Assembly: GCA_011391835.1 (NCBI GenBank)
Contig: JAABPS010000180.1
Span: forward strand, 1 to 6,070
Reading direction: 5' to 3'
Source of the DNA: Desulfobacteraceae bacterium
GTDB lineage: Bacteria > Desulfobacterota > Desulfobacteria > Desulfobacterales > JAABPS01
DNA: 6,070 nt
Position numbers and translations under genes: made by a program. Of the stretch, positions 1 to 6,070 are shown piece after piece. The notes under the pieces were generated by a model that was not told where the DNA came from, made no database searches, and was given only the letters and a program-made list of their open reading frames with translations. Every line of letters begins with the position of its first letter. Positions within the stretch are counted from its first letter, which is position 1.

Positions 1-1619
1 ACTCGGTAGTCCGTGCGCCAATTCCTGAGACGTTACCCTCATTACCTGCAGTCATCTGGTTAGGAATGACTGCTTTATTTATTCTGGGGCTGATCGATGA
101 TTATTTTCATATAAAACCACATATTAAACTATTTGGCCAAATCGTCGTTGCATCGCTGGTGGCAATCCTTGGTTTTAGAATGCATTGGTTTGAATCTCTT
201 ACATTGGATACACTGGTAACAATATTTTGGATTGTAGGATTAACCAATGCGTTTAATTTAATAGATAATATGGATGGCTTATGCGCAGGAATCGGATGTA
301 TCGGAGCTGTTTTTCTTTCCATTTTATTCTTTAACATTTCACTTCCAGCATCTATTACCGCACTCATCATTTCTGGAGCATTATTGGGATTTCTTTTTTA
401 TAATTTCAATCCAGCCTCTATTTTTATGGGGGATTCTGGCAGCCTTCTTATTGGTTTTTCCATGTCGATGATGTCGTTGTACTATGTTGAAACGGCTAAA
501 ACAAATATCATATCATTATATGCCATTCCTATACTAATCTTGATGGTCCCTATATTTGATACGACTATGGTTACATTTATTCGTATTTTAAGCGGCAGGA
601 AAGCATCTGTTGGCGGCAAAGATCATACATCTCACCGGCTGGTGATTATGGGGTTAAGCGAAAGGGGAGCGGTTGTGTTTTTATATGGAATTGCCCTTGT
701 TACAGGAATTTCTTCTCTATTCGTCAGTAACAGCGACACGTTGACTTCTCCGCTGGTTATCATCCCGGTAGCAATATCGATTATATTGATGGGCATATAT
801 CTGGCGCAGCTCCGGGTATACCCAGAAAAGGAATTTTCGCTGCTGCGTGATAAAACATATACACCGGTGCTGATGGAATTGACTTATAAAAAACAAGTTA
901 TGCTTGTGCTGATGGATTTTTTTCTTATCGCATTTGCATATTATTTATCGTATCGTCTTCGTTTTGAATCTGAAGTTTTTTCAGATTATTTTAAAATTTT
1001 TTTAAAATCTCTTCCTGCGGTAATAGCGTGTAAATTTATCGCTTTTTTTTCGATACGAATATATAAAGGATTTTGGAAATACATAAGTATGAATGATGTA
1101 ATTGATATAATGAAAGCATCGCTTCTGGCATCTATTCTGTCTATTACCGCCGTCACCCTTATTTATCGATTCCAGAATTTTTCGAAAGGTATTTTTGTCA
1201 TAGACTGGATTCTTACAACCGCGCTTTTACTTGGCACAAGAGGCTCCTTCCGACTCTTTACAGAAACTATGAAGCGCAAAACACTTCAGGGTGATAACAT
1301 ACTTATTTATGGAGCTGGCAGAGGCGGAGAGATGCTGCTGCGTGAAATCTTAAATAATAAAAAATTAAATGTTGTCCCTCATGGATTTATTGATGATGAT
1401 ACTTTAAAAAAAGGCAAAAAAATTCAAGGGTATACGATAATAGGCACCTCGGAAGAACTCGGCCAAATTATTGATAGTGAGCATATCGATGGAATTCTTC
1501 TATCCTTTTATCCTGACGATACATCGCGATTGGATATGCTGAAAGAACTCTGCAGAGAAAAAAATATTTTCTTGAAGCAGTTTCTTATTAAAATAGAAGA
1601 AGTTGATGTCGGTATTTAA
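1..1619 (+). CDS. Polyprenyl-phosphate HexNAc-1-phosphate transferase (WecA/MraY family) fused to CapD/WbpM-type Rossmann domain, 5' partial
   Basis: Integral membrane enzyme expected to move a sugar-1-phosphate (probably GlcNAc-1-P or a derivative) from a UDP-sugar to undecaprenyl phosphate, priming a cell-surface glycan. The frame is open from base 3, so the ATG at 66 is almost certainly internal and roughly the first 70-90 residues lie outside the window. Counting from that Met, family motifs are: LIDDYF with the DD pair at 11-12, NLIDNMDG at 64-71, FMGDSGS at 120-126, and the late loop DHTSHRL at 186-192. All are intact, so catalysis is plausible. From about residue 275 (base 888) a second module starts: four or so hydrophobic helices with the RIYKGFWKYIS signature at 331-341, then a Rossmann fold with IYGAGRGGE at 414-422. 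This matches the front half of CapD/WbpM/PglF dehydratases, but the protein stops where their SDR dehydratase domain would begin. The next gene starts 3 bases after the stop. Primer activity is likely; the exact sugar is unknown. Confidence 0.88.
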   Translation, partial: SVVRAPIPETLPSLPAVIWLGMTALFILGLIDDYFHIKPHIKLFGQIVVASLVAILGFRMHWFESLTLDTLVTIFWIVGLTNAFNLIDNMDGLCAGIGCIGAVFLSILFFNISLPASITALIISGALLGFLFYNFNPASIFMGDSGSLLIGFSMSMMSLYYVETAKTNIISLYAIPILILMVPIFDTTMVTFIRILSGRKASVGGKDHTSHRLVIMGLSERGAVVFLYGIALVTGISSLFVSNSDTLTSPLVIIPVAISIILMGIYLAQLRVYPEKEFSLLRDKTYTPVLMELTYKKQVMLVLMDFFLIAFAYYLSYRLRFESEVFSDYFKIFLKSLPAVIACKFIAFFSIRIYKGFWKYISMNDVIDIMKASLLASILSITAVTLIYRFQNFSKGIFVIDWILTTALLLGTRGSFRLFTETMKRKTLQGDNILIYGAGRGGEMLLREILNNKKLNVVPHGFIDDDTLKKGKKIQGYTIIGTSEELGQIIDSEHIDGILLSFYPDDTSRLDMLKELCREKNIFLKQFLIKIEEVDVGI

Positions 1620-1622
1620 TAA

Positions 1623-3764
1623 ATGGAAGAAAATAAAGTTGATATTGTTATCGTAAACTATGAAAGTACCAATCACCTGCTCAGGTGTTTGGACTCGATT
1701 TATAATTTAATTGGTAACCTAACCTTTGATATTATCGTTATTGATAATGGATCAGGGAGCGATATACATCATGTTGAAACATTTTATCCAAAAGTAAAAA
1801 TATTACAAAACCCGAAAAATTTTGGGTTCAGTAAAGCAGTCAATCAGGGATTGTGCCAATCATCGGCTAAATATGTATTACTAATGAATCCGGATATTGT
1901 TTTAAATGATGATTTTTTTAAGTCTGTTTTGTCGTATATGGAGCAGAACCCAGATATTGGTATCCTGGGTCCAAAAATATTAGATGCAGATGGCGAGATT
2001 GAAGGTTCAGCCAGAGCCTTTCCTTCTCTGCTGACCGCATTTTTTGGCAGAAAATCGATTCTGACCCGATTTTTCCCTAATAATCCATTCAGCCGCGCGA
2101 ATATCCTAACCACGTTAAGCAGGGATAATATGCCTGTTAGCGTTGATTGGATTTCCGGAGCATGCATGATGGTCCGAAAGACAGCTATTGAAGATATTGG
2201 GCCCATGGATGAACGGTTTTTTATTTATTGGGAAGATGCAGACTGGTGCCAACGAATGGGACGCGGAGGATGGAAAGTCATTTATTATCCAGAAGCGTCA
2301 GCCAAACATTTTGGAGGGGTAAGCAGCAATAAGAACCTGTTGCGCTCCGTATATGAATTCCATCGAAGTGCATTTCTTCTTTTTGATAAATACACAAAAT
2401 GGCCTAAGCGTATTTTAAGACCTGCGGCCTACTTTTTTCTTCATATACGGTTTTTATTTATTATCTGCCTGAATCTATTACGGAGACCTCATGTGGTTCT
2501 TGCCCCAGTATTTACCAGAAGAAAAATTCCAGACAAACAGATCGCAAGAAAAAGAATCAAAATACTGAGATTTATATCCCGGTTAAATGTCGGGGGTCCA
2601 TCTATTCATGTTCATCTGTTAACCAAATGGCTTGATGATAAAAAATTTGATTCAAAACTTGTAACAGGTGTCATATCGTCACAAGAAGGCGATATGAGCT
2701 ATCTCTTTGATGATATGGACGAAAAACCTGTTATTATACCCGAGCTGCAGCGGGAGATAAGTTTTATAAAAGATTTAAAAGCATTGCCACGAGTTTATAG
2801 ACTACTTAAACATGAAAAACCAGATATTGTCCATACTCATACAGCCAAGGCCGGCTCTGTTGCCAGGCTGGCCGTCATATTTTTTAAGATTTTGTATGGC
2901 AAGAACGTGAAAACTGTTCACACATTTCACGGGCATGTTTTCCATGATTATTTTGGATTTATAAAATCAAATATCTTTGTAATTACAGAACGATTTATGG
3001 CTAAATTTACCAATGCAATCGTTGCATTGAGCAATTCACAGCAAAATGAACTTGTTGAAAAATACAAAATCACGCAAAAGGATAAAGTAAAGGTTATTGA
3101 GCTGGGATTTGATTTAAACCCTTTTCTTTCCAATAACTCATGCAATGGAAACTTCCGAAGTAAAATACATGTCGATAAAAACACAAAGCTAATAGGTATT
3201 GTTGGAAGACTGGCTCCAATCAAAAACCATGTCATGTTTTTTGATTCAGCAAAATTGCTATTAGAGCGTTATAAGAACACGCCTGTTAAATTTGTTGTTG
3301 TGGGTGATGGAGAATTAAAAGAAGAAATTTTAAACTACTGCTCCACAATAGGGATTTCTGAGAAAGTAATTTTTTGCGGCTGGGTGAAAGATGTTGCTTC
3401 CGTCTATTCTGATCTGGATGTGCTTGCATTAACTTCATTAAATGAGGGTACACCTGTTTCCATTATTGAGGCCATGGCCTCGTCGGTTCCTGTGATTTCA
3501 ACAAATGCAGGAGGTGTCGGTGATTTGCTTGGGAGGAAGGAAACACCATTACCATCCAATGGTTTTACTTTATGTGAAAACGGGATTCTTTGTAACATAA
3601 ATGATTCAATTGGTTTTGCCAATGGTATCAAATACTTAATTGAAAATGAAACAGATAGAAAAAAAATTACACAGAATGCGTGTTCATTTGTGAAAAAGAA
3701 ATACGTAAAAGAGCGTTTAATCAGAGATATTGAAATTCTATACAAAGATCTTCTCCAGGTATAA
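1623..3764 (+). CDS. Bifunctional GT2-GT4 glycosyltransferase
   Basis: Protein of 713 residues with two glycosyltransferase modules. Residues 5-260 are a GT2 GT-A fold of the WbbL/rhamnosyltransferase type: IVIVNYES at 8-15, VIDNGSG at 39-45, NFGFSKAVNQG at 66-76, the NPD metal/nucleotide motif at 89-91, and WEDADWC at 203-209 holding the likely catalytic base. A hydrophobic stretch at about 268-286 and a basic linker to about 310 follow. Residues 311-713 are a GT4 GT-B fold: glycine-rich NVGGPSIHVH at 322-331, HTHTAKAG at 404-411, TFHGHVF at 434-440, GRLAPIKNH at 528-536, and the EX7E pair E608/E616 in NEGTPVSIIEA. Both modules look complete, so the protein probably adds two successive sugars to the lipid-linked glycan at the inner membrane face; donors cannot be read from the sequence. 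The ATG lies 3 bases past the previous stop, with no clear Shine-Dalgarno site, which suggests translational coupling. Confidence 0.9.
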   Translation: MEENKVDIVIVNYESTNHLLRCLDSIYNLIGNLTFDIIVIDNGSGSDIHHVETFYPKVKILQNPKNFGFSKAVNQGLCQSSAKYVLLMNPDIVLNDDFFKSVLSYMEQNPDIGILGPKILDADGEIEGSARAFPSLLTAFFGRKSILTRFFPNNPFSRANILTTLSRDNMPVSVDWISGACMMVRKTAIEDIGPMDERFFIYWEDADWCQRMGRGGWKVIYYPEASAKHFGGVSSNKNLLRSVYEFHRSAFLLFDKYTKWPKRILRPAAYFFLHIRFLFIICLNLLRRPHVVLAPVFTRRKIPDKQIARKRIKILRFISRLNVGGPSIHVHLLTKWLDDKKFDSKLVTGVISSQEGDMSYLFDDMDEKPVIIPELQREISFIKDLKALPRVYRLLKHEKPDIVHTHTAKAGSVARLAVIFFKILYGKNVKTVHTFHGHVFHDYFGFIKSNIFVITERFMAKFTNAIVALSNSQQNELVEKYKITQKDKVKVIELGFDLNPFLSNNSCNGNFRSKIHVDKNTKLIGIVGRLAPIKNHVMFFDSAKLLLERYKNTPVKFVVVGDGELKEEILNYCSTIGISEKVIFCGWVKDVASVYSDLDVLALTSLNEGTPVSIIEAMASSVPVISTNAGGVGDLLGRKETPLPSNGFTLCENGILCNINDSIGFANGIKYLIENETDRKKITQNACSFVKKKYVKERLIRDIEILYKDLLQV

Positions 3765-3794
3765 TAATACACGTATAAAATTATTCTCCAATTG

Positions 3795-4973
3795 ATGACA
3801 CCATCAGAAAAAATAAAAGGCCTCATAAATAAGGGTGTAAAAATTACTAATCCAAATCAGATTGATATTGGAGATGAGGTAAACATCGAGAGAATTTCTG
3901 GCAGGGGTGTAATACTATACGCAGGATGCAAAATATTCGGTGCATCAACATTTATTGGGGAAGGAGTAAAACTTGGATATGAAGCTCCGGTGACACTTGA
4001 AAACTGTCAATTAGGCAAAGGTGTTGAGCTTAAAGGCGGATTTTTTAAAAATGCAGTGTTTTTAAATAATGTAAAGTTTGGATCCAGCGCCCATGTGCGA
4101 GAAGGTACCATAATGGAAGAGGAGTCCAGTGCTGCTCATTGTGTTGGGTTAAAGCAGACCATTTTATTTCCATTTGTTACCTTGGGAAGCTTAATTAACT
4201 TTTGTGATTGTATGATGTCCGGTGGTACGAGCAGGAAGAATCACAGCGAAGTCGGAAGTTCCTATATTCATTTTAATTTTACACCGGATCAGCACAAGAC
4301 TACCGCCTCACTGATGGGAGATGTGGCCAGAGGGGTTATGCTCAGGCAAAAACCGATCTTTTTAGGAGGGCAGGGCGGTCTTGTGGGGCCATGCAGACTC
4401 GAGTTCGGGACCATCATTGCAGCAGGTACGATTTGCAGAAAAGATGAATTACGGCCTGACAGATTAATATTTGGAGGCGCAAAAAAAGAAGGAAATATTT
4501 CATATAAATCAGGTTTATTTCAAGGCAGCACACGTATTATACAAAACAATATCATATATATTTCAAATATTGCTGCACTGATGCAATGGTATAAGCACAT
4601 CCGATCAAAATTTATTTCAGAGAATTTTGCAAAGGAGTTGTTTGAGGGTCTTGAGGAAAAACTTGGTATGGCGATTGAGGAACGCGTTAACAGATTAAAG
4701 GAGTACTATTTGCGCAACAATGAGAAAACCATACCAGCTCAATGGGATAAATTTAAAAGCAACCTTAATGACTATCTACAATTCAAAGGGGATGCTCAAT
4801 GCTTGGATGCATTTCTTGAGAAAGTATCCACACAAATACGAGAACTGGGATATGATTATATTCAAGTAATAAAAAGCCTTGATGATAAGGATGCAGCTAA
4901 CGGAACCATATGGCTTAAGGGAATTGTGAATCATATCATTGCTGACGCATCAAACATTTTGTTAAGTAAATAA
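3795..4973 (+). CDS. GlmU-like left-handed beta-helix acyltransferase without uridylyltransferase domain
   Basis: Protein of 392 residues from the ATG at 3795; the TTG just before it (3792) is an in-frame alternative, and neither has a convincing Shine-Dalgarno site. Residues about 15-215 form irregular hexapeptide-type turns (IGDEVN, IFGAST, FIGEGV, LGKGVE) typical of a left-handed beta helix. The later part resembles the GlmU acetyltransferase core: NFCDC at 135-139, KNHSEVG at 148-154, IHFNFTPDQHKT at 158-169 (compare GlmU ITCNYDGANKFKT), GGQGGLVGP at 191-199, and GTIIAAGTICRKD at 205-217 (compare GlmU ATIAAGTTVTRD). His150 may correspond to the GlmU catalytic histidine. There is no N-terminal nucleotidyltransferase Rossmann domain, although such proteins may be labelled UDP-GlcNAc pyrophosphorylase. 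Residues from about 249 are mainly helical and unrecognised. With glmM next downstream, N-acetylation of glucosamine-1-phosphate or a related sugar is a reasonable inference. A sugar O-acyltransferase or a structural role is also possible. Confidence 0.82.
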   Translation: MTPSEKIKGLINKGVKITNPNQIDIGDEVNIERISGRGVILYAGCKIFGASTFIGEGVKLGYEAPVTLENCQLGKGVELKGGFFKNAVFLNNVKFGSSAHVREGTIMEEESSAAHCVGLKQTILFPFVTLGSLINFCDCMMSGGTSRKNHSEVGSSYIHFNFTPDQHKTTASLMGDVARGVMLRQKPIFLGGQGGLVGPCRLEFGTIIAAGTICRKDELRPDRLIFGGAKKEGNISYKSGLFQGSTRIIQNNIIYISNIAALMQWYKHIRSKFISENFAKELFEGLEEKLGMAIEERVNRLKEYYLRNNEKTIPAQWDKFKSNLNDYLQFKGDAQCLDAFLEKVSTQIRELGYDYIQVIKSLDDKDAANGTIWLKGIVNHIIADASNILLSK

Positions 4974-5073
4974 AAACAATAAGTTAATCATTTGTATCTG
5001 GATAAAAACAGATAGATCAAATAACCCCACCTTAATTTTTAGAAAAACGAATTATACATCACGAGTATTTTAA
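4974..5073 (+). other. Intergenic spacer before glmM
   Basis: This AT-rich 100-base gap is the longest non-coding stretch in the window. It holds a small inverted repeat (4995-5014) and a short C-run near 5025, but no strong promoter, no T-tailed terminator and no recognisable riboswitch. The bases just before the glmM ATG (ACGAG at 5061-5065) are at best a weak ribosome binding site. The spacer leaves open whether glmM is co-transcribed with the three upstream genes or has its own start. Confidence 0.6.
4995..5014. repeat. Short inverted repeat, 6-bp arms
   Basis: TATCTG (4995-5000) and CAGATA (5009-5014) are perfect reverse complements separated by the 8-base loop GATAAAAA. The stem has only two G-C pairs and no T-run follows, so it is not a convincing intrinsic terminator. 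It could be a weak hairpin or an operator-like site between the acyltransferase gene and glmM, or chance in AT-rich DNA. Confidence 0.25.
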
Positions 5074-6070
5074 ATGGGAAATCTGTTTGGAACGGATGGC
5101 ATACGCGGCAAGGCTGGTGAATATCCAATGACAGAAGAATTGGTTTCAAAAGCCGGGTGGGCGATTGCATCCATATTCAGTCATGGCAAAATAAATTCAA
5201 AAATTTTAATTGGAAGAGACACACGAGAATCAGGAGAGCGGTTTGAAAAAGCTTTAATTTCAGGAATTCGCAAAGCAACTTGTAAAGTTAAGCGTGCGGG
5301 CATCATTCCAACTCCTGGTGTTTCCTATATCGTTTCTTCAAGAGACTTTGATGCGGGTATTGTCATATCTGCTTCGCATAATCCGTATGATGATAACGGC
5401 ATCAAGGTATTTGACAAAAACGGATGTAAACTGTCAGATGAAAAAGAAGCAGAAATTGAAACGCGTATTTTGAATGATGCCGTTCCTGTAATTCACCTGT
5501 CTGAAAATACGGTATCAGATGATCATGAATATGAAAATACAGATGATTATATAGCCTTTTTAAAACAATGTCTGGATCAAAGCGTTTCCGTAAAGGAATT
5601 CAGACTGGTGGTGGACTGTGCCAATGGATCTACTTATCAGACAGCACCTCAGCTGTTTTCCGATCTTGGTACAGAGGTTGAAACGCTATTTATTGCACCA
5701 AACGGGAAAAATATTAATGAAAATTGTGGTTCAGAGCATCCTGATGAAATGCGTCAAAACGTCATCCAAAAAAAGGCAGATATAGGCTTTTCCTTTGATG
5801 GTGATGGAGACAGGCTTGTCGTTGCAGATGAAACCGGAGATATCCTTACAGGTGACCGGATACTTGCAATATGTGCTGCATTTTTAAAAAAACGTGGAAA
5901 GCTAAATAATAATAAAGTCGTAAGTACAATTATGAGTAATATAGGATTAAGCACTGCGCTTAGAAATCTGGATGTTGAGCATATTATTACTGACGTAGGG
6001 GACAGATATGTTTCAGAAAAAATGCGGGATACAGGTGCCATTCTGGGCGGCGAGGATTCAGGGCACATCA
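5074..6070 (+). CDS. glmM: Phosphoglucosamine mutase GlmM, 3' partial
   Basis: Interconverts glucosamine-6-phosphate and glucosamine-1-phosphate in the cytoplasm, the step before UDP-GlcNAc in peptidoglycan and polysaccharide synthesis. The ATG at 5074 opens MGNLFGTDGIRGKAGEYPMT, the standard GlmM N-terminus, and the frame stays open for 332 codons to the window edge. Since family members are usually about 445-450 residues, roughly the last 115 are missing. Visible motifs: the active-site serine loop ISASHNP with Ser101 as the phospho-serine; the metal loop DGDGDR with Asp242, Asp244 and Asp246; TDVGDRYVSEKM at 306-317; and the sugar-recognition loop GGEDSGH at 325-331, where E. coli GlmM has GGEQSGH. 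These and the FGTDGIRG start favour GlmM over phosphomannomutase/phosphoglucomutase relatives. All core catalytic residues in the visible part are intact. It sits 100 bases after the GlmU-like gene and probably supplies its substrate. Confidence 0.95.
   Translation, partial: MGNLFGTDGIRGKAGEYPMTEELVSKAGWAIASIFSHGKINSKILIGRDTRESGERFEKALISGIRKATCKVKRAGIIPTPGVSYIVSSRDFDAGIVISASHNPYDDNGIKVFDKNGCKLSDEKEAEIETRILNDAVPVIHLSENTVSDDHEYENTDDYIAFLKQCLDQSVSVKEFRLVVDCANGSTYQTAPQLFSDLGTEVETLFIAPNGKNINENCGSEHPDEMRQNVIQKKADIGFSFDGDGDRLVVADETGDILTGDRILAICAAFLKKRGKLNNNKVVSTIMSNIGLSTALRNLDVEHIITDVGDRYVSEKMRDTGAILGGEDSGHI

Noticed and set aside
66..68. ATG at 66 as the true start of the first gene
   Set aside because: The same frame is open back to base 3 and encodes residues that fit the MraY/WecA region before the DD motif. 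Starting at 66 would remove the N-terminal membrane helices, so the gene is treated as 5' partial.
988..1050. T-rich stretch with TTTTAAAATTTTTTTAAAA and an 8-T run resembling a terminator or repeat
   Set aside because: It lies inside a coding region where it encodes phenylalanine-, leucine- and lysine-containing membrane segments; no stem precedes the T-run.
1406..1422. Two A7 runs that could act as slippery sites for frameshifting
   Set aside because: They encode an ordinary lysine-rich loop (KKGKK), the zero frame continues through a good Rossmann domain, and I see no downstream stimulatory structure; AT-rich composition explains them.
3404..3826. Minus-strand open frame of 140 codons
   Set aside because: It lies opposite the conserved EX7E region of the GT4 domain, has no recognisable domain and is a shadow of the plus-strand gene.
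5032..5059. Possible sigma70-like promoter before glmM (TTAATT, 16-base gap, TATACA)
   Set aside because: The -35 match is only three of six and such hexamers are common by chance in this AT-rich gap, so it is not supported as a feature.
5754..6068. Minus-strand open frame of 104 codons at the right edge
   Set aside because: It is antisense to the conserved DGDGDR and GGEDSGH regions of glmM, and its low-complexity serine/proline-rich translation indicates a shadow frame.

Overview
The window is one stretch of four co-directional plus-strand genes for surface polysaccharide assembly and its UDP-GlcNAc-type precursor supply. It is AT-rich and gapped only by 3, 30 and 100 bases. The first gene is cut by the left edge and the last by the right edge. 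I see no RNA gene, mobile element, CRISPR array or phage gene. The low GC, the style of the fused glycosyltransferases and the pairing of a GlmU-like acyltransferase with glmM suggest a low-GC Desulfobacterota (Desulfobacterales-like) bacterium. This is an impression from protein style, not a search result.

Layout: (1) 1-1619, a WecA/MraY-family polyprenyl-phosphate sugar-1-phosphate transferase fused to the membrane-plus-Rossmann front half of a CapD/WbpM/PglF-type protein, with no dehydratase domain. (2) 1623-3764, a two-domain glycosyltransferase: GT2 (rhamnosyltransferase/WbbL-like) followed by GT4. (3) 3795-4973, a left-handed beta-helix protein like the acetyltransferase half of GlmU, lacking the uridylyltransferase half and carrying an extra helical C-terminus. 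(4) 5074-6070, glmM (phosphoglucosamine mutase), missing its C-terminal part.

Working model (inference): GlmM makes glucosamine-1-phosphate, and the GlmU-like protein may N-acetylate it or a related sugar phosphate. The resulting UDP-sugar would be loaded on undecaprenyl phosphate by the priming transferase, and the GT2-GT4 fusion would add the next two sugars. The most unusual points are the two consecutive domain fusions and the GlmU-like protein without a nucleotidyltransferase. No wholly novel system is evident; most of this is recognisable glycan biosynthesis in uncommon domain arrangements.
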